A DNA stretch of 64,000 nucleotides from Pseudoxanthomonas sp. Root65 (GTDB lineage Bacteria > Pseudomonadota > Gammaproteobacteria > Xanthomonadales > Xanthomonadaceae): assembly GCF_001427635.1 (NCBI RefSeq), contig NZ_LMHA01000003.1:124001-188000 (forward strand). The letters run 5' to 3'. The notes beneath the pieces were generated by a model that saw nothing but the letters and a program-made list of their open reading frames with translations, was not told the origin of the DNA and searched no databases. Each line of letters begins with the position of its first letter. Position 1 is the stretch's first letter. A program made the position numbers and the translations under genes. Shown in pieces: positions 58,778-64,000 of the stretch.

Positions 58778-58807
58778 GTCCCTCTCCCCGCTTCGCAGGG
58801 AGAAGGA
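58778..58807. repeat. Short hairpin repeat of the CCTCTCCC / GGGAGAAGG type
   Basis: CCCTCTCCCC, loop GCTTCGCA, GGGAGAAGGA forms a hairpin between ccmI and the EEP gene. It belongs to the same family of words as 56458-56585 and 62915-63113. Confidence 0.6.
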
Positions 58808-58837
58808 ACATCGCCGCGCGCAGGAGGAAATGCCGTG

Positions 58838-59854
58838 CTACGGCACCACGCGATCGATCGTCAGCGTGTAGGTGTTGCCGGCCTTGACGTCGGCGGTGAC
58901 GGCGGCGGCTTCCAGGTCGCCGGTCTGCGCGGCGGGGCCGTTGCCCTTGGCGATGCGGGCGACCAGTTGCACCTGCGGAAGCTGCGACAGCTTCATCGTA
59001 GGCATCGGACTGTCGCCGTCGCCTAGGGGCACGGTCACGGGGAACGCGGACACCGGCAGGCGCTTGGCGGCGACCGGCATCGGCGGGCCACCGATCTGGC
59101 GGGCGAACACGAACAGCGTGTCGCCCGGCGCGAGCTTGTCCTTCAATGCCGGTGCCAGGTCCACGGTGACCGTGAGCAGTGCGGGCGCGGTGTCGGCCGA
59201 GGCGGCCGATGCGGTGTCCGCGAGCGGCGGCAGGCCGGCGTCGGCGCGGGCTTCGTTGATCTGCGTGCGCAGGGTGGCGGCGGTGTTGGGATCGACCTTG
59301 GCCAGCAGCGGTTCCCAGGTCTTCGCCGCTTCGGCGTGCTTGCCTTCCTGCCGCTGTGCGAGGCCGACGAACCACAGCGCGCGCTGGTGGTCGGGATTGA
59401 TCGCCACGGCCTTGTCCAGCAATGCGATGGCCTGCGTGTCGAGCTTGCGCTCGGGGTTGTTGAACAGGCGTGCCTGCGCGGCTTCGACCAGCAGGTCGGC
59501 ATCGGTGGGCAGCAGCTGTACGGCGCGCTCGAAGGCCTTCTGCGCGTCGCCGAAGCGTTGCAGGGCGGCGTAGGACTTGCCCAGCAGGCGCCAGCCCTCG
59601 GGCTCGTTAGGCTGCTTCGCCAGTTCGGCTTCGAGTTGCGCGACGGCGTCGTCCAGCGTGGCCGGCATGGCGGCCGCGGCCTGCGGTTCCAGCGCGGCGG
59701 GCGTGCCGACCACGCGGTACAGCGCGAACGTGGCGATGCCCAGCGTCGCCACGCCGGCCAGTACCAGCCCGCGTGCATCGCGCCACAACGGCCACAGCAC
59801 CGCCAGCAGCACGGCCAGCGACAGCACGATGGCGAGGATCACGAAGACGGTCAT
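58838..59854 (-). CDS. ccmI: Cytochrome c maturation protein CcmI
   Basis: A 338-residue protein with two N-terminal membrane segments (about 1-22 and 28-48). TPR repeats follow (about 75-190, with WRLLGKSYAALQRFGDAQKAFERA and RALWFVGLAQRQEGKH), then a C-terminal domain of strands ending TLTIDRVVP. CcmI presents apocytochrome to the CcmF/H heme lyase. Its ATG shares one base with the ccmH stop (TGATG), as the last gene of the ccm operon. Confidence 0.93.
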   Translation of the reverse strand: MTVFVILAIVLSLAVLLAVLWPLWRDARGLVLAGVATLGIATFALYRVVGTPAALEPQAAAAMPATLDDAVAQLEAELAKQPNEPEGWRLLGKSYAALQRFGDAQKAFERAVQLLPTDADLLVEAAQARLFNNPERKLDTQAIALLDKAVAINPDHQRALWFVGLAQRQEGKHAEAAKTWEPLLAKVDPNTAATLRTQINEARADAGLPPLADTASAASADTAPALLTVTVDLAPALKDKLAPGDTLFVFARQIGGPPMPVAAKRLPVSAFPVTVPLGDGDSPMPTMKLSQLPQVQLVARIAKGNGPAAQTGDLEAAAVTADVKAGNTYTLTIDRVVP

Positions 59855-60378
59855 CACCACTCCTGCTCGGTGTCGTCGGTGGCGGGCGCCGGTTGCTTCG
59901 CGCGCTTGGCCACGATGCGGCCGACCCACACGCCACCGGCCAGCAGCAGCAACAGCGGACCGAACCACAGGATGTAGGTCGCGGGTGCGACGTCGGGCTT
60001 GTACAGCACGAACTCGCCGTAGCGCTCGACCAGGAACTGCTTCACCTGGGCGTCGTCCTTGCCCTGGCGCATCAGGTCCAGCACTTCGCGACGCAGGTCG
60101 TGCGCGATCTGCGCGTTGGAGTCGGCCAGCGACTGGTTCTGGCACATCACGCAGCGCAGTTCGGCGGTGAGCCGGTGGAAGCGCGCTTCCTCGGTCGCGT
60201 CGGTGAACTGCAGCGGGGTGGGGTCGCTGGCCTGCGCGAAGGCGGCGAAACTGCAAGCGGCCAGGCACAGCGCGAGCACCCACCGTAGAGCCGAGCCTGC
60301 TCGGCTGCGCGAGGTCGGAACGGAGAGCGGCCGAGCAGGCTCGGCTCTACGCTCGGAGGTGACAGACATCCTGCTCAT
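59854..60378 (-). CDS. ccmH: Cytochrome c maturation protein CcmH with REP-encoded N-terminus
   Basis: A 174-residue protein. After an unusual stretch of about 24 residues (RRAEPARPLSVPTSRSRAG at its core) comes a normal signal peptide (VLALCLAACSFAAFAQA), the redox motif RCVMCQNQS with its Cys pair, and a C-terminal membrane anchor (LLLLLAGGVWVGRIV). CcmH reduces the apocytochrome c cysteines for heme attachment. The extra N-terminal stretch is encoded by the SMAG-type REP element. The ATG at 60378 overlaps the ccmG stop (ATGA), which favours it; a GTG just before the signal peptide would bypass the REP. Confidence 0.92.
   Translation of the reverse strand: MSRMSVTSERRAEPARPLSVPTSRSRAGSALRWVLALCLAACSFAAFAQASDPTPLQFTDATEEARFHRLTAELRCVMCQNQSLADSNAQIAHDLRREVLDLMRQGKDDAQVKQFLVERYGEFVLYKPDVAPATYILWFGPLLLLLAGGVWVGRIVAKRAKQPAPATDDTEQEW
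60284..60352. repeat. SMAG-type REP element inside ccmH
   Basis: GTAGAGCCGAGCCTGCTCGG at the left and its inverted partner CCGAGCAGGCTCGGCTCTAC at the right, about 25 bp apart. The GTAGAGCCGAGC start is that of the SMAG REP family of Stenotrophomonas. It lies between the ccmH start codon and its signal peptide, in frame. Confidence 0.9.
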
Positions 60379-60971
60379 CGGCCGGCTTCGATCTTTTCCA
60401 GCGCCGGTATCAGCTGGTGGTCGATGATGGCCTGGTCGATGGCGCCGACATGCTTCCAGCGGACGATGCCGTTGCCGTCGACGAGGAAGGTTTCCGGCGC
60501 GCCGTAGATGCCCCAGTCGATGGCCGCGCGGCCTTCGAGGTCGGCGATGACCATCATGTAGGGATTGCCGAACTGCTCCAGCCAGCGCAGCGCGTCCTCG
60601 CGTTCGTCCTTGAGGTTGTAGCCGATGAAGCGCACGCGCTTGGTCAGCGCGAACTGGGTCAGTACGGGATGCTCGACGCGACACTCCGGGCACCAGCTGC
60701 CCCACACGTTCATCACGTAAGGCTGGCCGGCGAGGTCGGCGTTGGTGACGCGCCTGGCCGGGTCGTGCAGCAGCGGCAGGTCGAACGCGGGTGCCGGCTT
60801 GCCGATCAGCGGCGAGGGCAATGCATCACGGCCGGCGCGGTCGGACTGGGACACGCCGTAGTACAGCAGACCCATCAGGCCGACGAAGAACAGGCCGATG
60901 ATGACCAGCGCGAAGGTCAGCGCACCGCGCGAGCGCTGCGGCGAGGGCGGGAGTTCGGATGCGTTGTTCAT
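60375..60971 (-). CDS. ccmG: Thiol:disulfide interchange protein CcmG (DsbE family)
   Basis: A 198-residue protein with an N-terminal membrane anchor (about 20-42, FALVIIGLFFVGLMGLLYYGV). A thioredoxin-like domain follows with the WCPEC active site in VWGSWCPECRVEHPV, and YGAPETFLVDGNG with the cis-proline loop. It keeps CcmH and apocytochrome cysteines reduced. Its ATG overlaps the ccmF stop and its stop overlaps the ccmH start. Confidence 0.95.
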   Translation of the reverse strand: MNNASELPPSPQRSRGALTFALVIIGLFFVGLMGLLYYGVSQSDRAGRDALPSPLIGKPAPAFDLPLLHDPARRVTNADLAGQPYVMNVWGSWCPECRVEHPVLTQFALTKRVRFIGYNLKDEREDALRWLEQFGNPYMMVIADLEGRAAIDWGIYGAPETFLVDGNGIVRWKHVGAIDQAIIDHQLIPALEKIEAGR

Positions 60972-62908
60972 GCGGGACGCGCCTCGGCGTTCTTGTGGTT
61001 CCGGAACCGGCGGTCGGCGGCGGTGACGAAGCCGCCCAGCGCCATCAGCGCGGCGCCGAGCCAGATCCAGCGGACGAAGGGTTTGATGTGCACGCGCAAT
61101 GCCCAGGCGTCGTTGCCCAGCGGTTCGCCGATGGCGACGTAGACGTCGCCCAGCACGCCGGGCTTGATGCCGGCTTCGGTCATCACCTGGCCGCCGCTGG
61201 CGTAGGCGCGCTTTTCCGGATGCAGCAGCACCACGGGCTTGCCGTCGCGCAGCACCTGCACGTGGCCGCGGTCGGACAGATAGTTGGGCCCCTGGGTTTC
61301 ATCGACGCCCTGGAAGTGGAAGCCCCAGCGCCCGACCTCGACCGTCTGGCCCGGCTTGACCGCCAGTTCGCGCTGCACGTTCAACCCTTCCACCAGCAGC
61401 GCGCCGACCAGGAACACGGCGACACCGGTATGCGCCAGCGTCATGCCGAGCATCTCGGGCGTGAAGCGGCCGTTGGCGCGCAGGCGTTGCCAGACGAAGC
61501 GCAGCGTGCCCAGCCCGACCCAGGCCGCGCCGAGGATGCCGGCGGCGACCTTCAGCTTGCCCTGCGGCGCCATGAAGTACGCGATGGCGGCCAGTATGAG
61601 CGCCAGCCCGGCCCACGGCAGCAGCATGGCGAACGGCTTGGCCAGGTTGTCGCGCTGCCATTTGGTGATCGGCCCGAACGGGACCAGCGCCACGAGCGGC
61701 GCCATCAGCACGATGAACAGCAGGCTGAAGTACGGCGGACCGACCGAGATCTTGCCGAGGTTCAGCGCATCGGCGATCAGCGGATACAGCGTGCCCAGCA
61801 GCACCATGGCGCAGGCGGCGGTCAGCAGCAGGTTGTTGGCCAGCAGCAGGGTCTCGCGCGAACTGGCGGCGAAGTACGATTTTTCCGATTCGCCGTCGGC
61901 CAGCTGCGGCGCGCGCAACGCGTACAGCAGCAGCGAGCTGCCGATCACGATGCCGAGGAAGATCAGGATGAACACGCCGCGGGTGGGATCGGCGGCGAAC
62001 GCGTGCACGCTGGTGATCACGCCGGAGCGCACCAGGAACGTACCCAGCAGCGACAGCGAGAACGCGGCGATGGCCAACAGCAGGGTCCAGCCGCGGAACG
62101 CGCCGCGCTTCTCGGTGACCGCCTGCGAATGGATCAGCGCCGCGCCGACCAGCCACGGCATGAAACTGGCGTTCTCGACCGGATCCCAGAACCACCAGCC
62201 GCCCCAGCCCAGTTCGTAGTACGCCCACCAGCTGCCCAGTGCGATGCCCAGCGTCAGGAAGCCCCAGGCGATGTTGGTCCACGGCCGCGTCCAGCGCAGC
62301 CAGCGCGCATCCACGTGGCCGTCGAGCAGCGCGGCGATGGCGAACGCGAACGGCACCACGAAACCCACGTAGCCCACGTACAGCAGCGGCGGATGGATGA
62401 TCATCCCCGGGTCCTGCAGCAGCGGGTTGAGGTCGCGCCCTTCGCCGGGCGAGGGCAGCAGCCGCACGAACGGATTGGAGGTGAAGATCAGGAAGGCGAG
62501 GAAACCGATCGCCACCACGCCCATCACGCCCAGCACGCGCGCCATCACCACGTCCGGCAGGCGGCGCGAGAACAGCGCCACCGCACCGGTCCACAGCGCC
62601 AGCACCAGCGCCCACAGCAGCAGCGAACCTTCGTGCGAGCCCCACACCGCGGTGTAGCGGTAGACCATCGGCAGCAGCGAGTTGGAGTTGTCGGCCACGT
62701 ACTTGACCGAGAAGTCCTGCGTCACGAACGCCACGGTCAGCGCGATGAAGGCCAGCATCACCAGCCACAGCTGCGCGTAGGCGGCCGGGCGCGCGACCGC
62801 CATCCACGCGGCCTTGTTGCGTTGCGCGCCGGCCAGCGGCAGCACCGACTGCAGGATGGCCACCAGCAGCGCCAGGATCAGCGCGATTTGTCCGAGTTCA
62901 GGAAGCAT
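60968..62908 (-). CDS. ccmF: Heme lyase subunit CcmF
   Basis: A 646-residue integral membrane protein with about fifteen hydrophobic segments. The tryptophan-rich heme-handling motif is GWGGWWFWDPVENASFMPWL near residue 235, and HPPLLYVGYVGF and RSGVITSVHAF provide conserved His residues. CcmF attaches heme to apocytochrome c with CcmH and CcmI. It starts 216 bp after ccmE; the gap contains repeats. The ccmG gene is coupled downstream by a four-base overlap. Confidence 0.96.
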   Translation of the reverse strand: MLPELGQIALILALLVAILQSVLPLAGAQRNKAAWMAVARPAAYAQLWLVMLAFIALTVAFVTQDFSVKYVADNSNSLLPMVYRYTAVWGSHEGSLLLWALVLALWTGAVALFSRRLPDVVMARVLGVMGVVAIGFLAFLIFTSNPFVRLLPSPGEGRDLNPLLQDPGMIIHPPLLYVGYVGFVVPFAFAIAALLDGHVDARWLRWTRPWTNIAWGFLTLGIALGSWWAYYELGWGGWWFWDPVENASFMPWLVGAALIHSQAVTEKRGAFRGWTLLLAIAAFSLSLLGTFLVRSGVITSVHAFAADPTRGVFILIFLGIVIGSSLLLYALRAPQLADGESEKSYFAASSRETLLLANNLLLTAACAMVLLGTLYPLIADALNLGKISVGPPYFSLLFIVLMAPLVALVPFGPITKWQRDNLAKPFAMLLPWAGLALILAAIAYFMAPQGKLKVAAGILGAAWVGLGTLRFVWQRLRANGRFTPEMLGMTLAHTGVAVFLVGALLVEGLNVQRELAVKPGQTVEVGRWGFHFQGVDETQGPNYLSDRGHVQVLRDGKPVVLLHPEKRAYASGGQVMTEAGIKPGVLGDVYVAIGEPLGNDAWALRVHIKPFVRWIWLGAALMALGGFVTAADRRFRNHKNAEARPA

Positions 62909-62914
62909 GCGTAT

Positions 62915-63113
62915 TCCATCCCCTCTCCCTGCATAGCGGGGAGAGGGTGCCGAAGGCGGGTGAGGGGCGAGCGGAGTCGCTGACGTTCAAACGAGGGTAG
63001 TGCGTCCGCGGGCGCTGGTCGGGATTCGTGCGCATGCGCTGGGAAGCGAAAGCGCCCCTCATCCGGCCTCCGGCCACCTTCTCCCCGCAGGCGGGGAGAA
63101 GGGAAAACCCCGA
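62915..63113. repeat. Intergenic repeat doublet between ccmE and ccmF
   Basis: CCCCTCTCCCTGCATAGCGGGGAGAGGG at the left forms its own hairpin, and CACCTTCTCCCCGCAGGCGGGGAGAAGG at the right forms another; GTGAGGGGCGAG and CGCCCCTCATCC are inverted. Same family as 56458-56585. It breaks the otherwise gapless ccm operon. Confidence 0.75.
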
Positions 63114-63124
63114 GCGTGACTGGC

Positions 63125-63586
63125 TCAATTCGCCGACCCCGCGGGTGTCGCGGGCACGTCGTGCTTCTGGTGCGCCTTGCCCATCTTGTCGGCGACTTCC
63201 TTCGGCATGTAAGCCTCGTCGTGCTTGGCCAGCACGTCTTCGGCGACGAACACGCCGTCCTGCATGGTGCCGGTGGCGACCACGGCCTGGCCCTCGCGGA
63301 ACAGGTCCGGCAGGATCTTGCCGTAGCGCACGGTCAGCTGCGCATCGCCGTCGGTGACGCGGAAGTGCGAGGTCAGCGAGCCGGCCTCGCGGGCGAACGA
63401 ACCCTTCTCCACCATGCCGCCGAGCCGGAAGCGTGCCTGCTTGGCGTCGCCGCGCAGGACTTCGGCGGGGGTGTAGAGGTAGGCCACGTTGCGTTCCAGC
63501 GCCATCGCGATGAGCGTGGTGGCGATGCCGGCCACCACGACGGCGAGCAGCACGAACAGCAGGCGACGGCGGCGTACGGGGTTCAT
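63125..63586 (-). CDS. ccmE: Heme chaperone CcmE
   Basis: A 153-residue protein with an N-terminal membrane anchor (about 8-28, [21 protein letters not shown]) and a beta-barrel domain. The heme-binding HDEAY motif ([12 protein letters not shown]) near residue 122 holds heme covalently through its His. It takes heme from CcmC and hands it to CcmF. The start is 3 bp downstream of the ccmD stop. Confidence 0.95.
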   Translation of the reverse strand: MNPVRRRRLLFVLLAVVVAGIATTLIAMALERNVAYLYTPAEVLRGDAKQARFRLGGMVEKGSFAREAGSLTSHFRVTDGDAQLTVRYGKILPDLFREGQAVVATGTMQDGVFVAEDVLAKHDEAYMPKEVADKMGKAHQKHDVPATPAGSAN

Positions 63587-63589
63587 CGG

Positions 63590-63757
63590 TCAGCGTTCCA
63601 GATCGGCGGGGGCGGCGTGGCGGCGGGCGTCGCGCGCCACGCGCAGGCGGGCGGCGCGCAGTTCGCGGCGCACCTGCAGGCGCGGTGCCAGGAAGTCCCA
63701 GCCCAGCACCACGGCGAACACGGCATAGGCGCCGATGACGTATTCCAGATAGGTCAT
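63590..63757 (-). CDS. ccmD: Heme exporter protein CcmD
   Basis: A 55-residue protein, MTYLEYVIGAYAVFAVVLGW at the start: one membrane helix followed by an Arg-rich cytoplasmic helix (RRELRAARLRVARDARRHA). That is the CcmD layout. It helps release holo-CcmE from CcmC. The ATG at 63757 overlaps the ccmC stop (ATGA), and the stop lies 3 bp before ccmE. Confidence 0.92.
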   Translation of the reverse strand: MTYLEYVIGAYAVFAVVLGWDFLAPRLQVRRELRAARLRVARDARRHAAPADLER

Positions 63758-64000
63758 GGCGCGGTCTCCCGGGTGGCGGCGAGTTTGGCCACCCAGTCCT
63801 TGCCGGCTTCGCGGCGCAGGTTGTCGGCGCGGGCGCGCGCCAGCAGCGAGCCGAGGAACCAGAACTTGGTGGCGATGACCATCAGCACCAGCGGCAGCAG
63901 CATGCTGTCGTCCATGCTGGATTCACCGAACACGCGGATGGTCTGGCCCTGGTGCAGCGAGTTCCACCACACCACCGAGTAGCGGATCACCGGCAGCAGC
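63754..64000 (-). CDS. ccmC: Heme transporter CcmC (partial, N-terminus off the right edge)
   Basis: The last 81 codons of CcmC: IRYSVVWWNSLHQG with the conserved Trp and His of the heme-handling site, a final membrane helix (LLPLVLMVIATKFWFLGSLL), and a basic tail. The frame is open to the window edge. CcmC transfers heme to CcmE. Its stop overlaps the ccmD start. Confidence 0.93.
   Translation of the reverse strand, partial: LLPVIRYSVVWWNSLHQGQTIRVFGESSMDDSMLLPLVLMVIATKFWFLGSLLARARADNLRREAGKDWVAKLAATRETAP

Noticed and set aside
60958..62983. A 674-codon plus-strand ORF opposite ccmF
   Set aside because: It is a compositional shadow of ccmF, rich in His, Arg and Gln, with no known motifs.

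Overview
The window is GC-rich, densely coded gammaproteobacterial chromosome, most likely from the Xanthomonadaceae (Pseudoxanthomonas, Stenotrophomonas or Xanthomonas relatives). The case rests on gene content: a MetX-family enzyme of the xanthomonad serine O-succinyltransferase type, a class III PhaE/PhaC pair, Tat-exported DUF1501 with DUF1800, an SMAG-type REP element, a perfect CRP/Clp operator, and many GTAG/GTGG repeat doublets. The genus is inference. Layout: 1-9.9 kb holds a lipoprotein cut by the left edge, a CynX/NimT-like MFS transporter, an SGNH hydrolase, a 42-bp palindromic tandem array, a Tat-exported NAD-epimerase-like protein and the DUF1800-DUF1501 pair. 9.9-26.4 kb is a 3-hydroxybutyrate (3HB) and polyhydroxybutyrate locus: GntP permease, TonB-dependent receptor, SSS-type hybrid kinase, LuxR-type regulator, 3HB dehydrogenase, 3HB-oligomer hydrolase, then PssA and PhaE-PhaC. 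One 16-bp motif (GTACSAARGTACGATG) occurs in both divergent promoters of this locus, which suggests a small regulon. The kinase and the regulator are separated by a NUDIX gene, a duplicated 126-bp module with DnaA-box-like sites, and a long composite repeat array. 26.5-33.4 kb is housekeeping and small stress genes, with an HD-GYP protein flanked by two GFA-family proteins. 33.5-39.1 kb is an RpfC/RpfG-like pair: a 1494-aa CHASE-PAS hybrid kinase with two receivers and an HPt domain, plus a REC-HD-GYP protein, under a perfect TGTGA-N6-TCACA operator. 39.2-44.4 kb holds a translationally coupled operon of cupredoxin, GGDEF-EAL, DUF3034 and a lipoprotein truncated hemoglobin. 44.6-52.3 kb is mostly single metabolic and regulatory genes. 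52.4-55.8 kb is an atypical, less GC-rich patch: a mosaic of short palindromes, orphan ORFs, and a small islet between an intact tRNA-Leu(CAA) and an eroded direct copy of its 3' half. 55.8-64 kb carries a cysteine-dioxygenase-like gene, metX, a membrane EEP protein and the ccm cytochrome c maturation operon (ccmC to ccmI, minus strand, cut at the right edge). A REP element forms part of the ccmH coding sequence. No CRISPR array, rRNA or insertion-sequence transposase was recognised.
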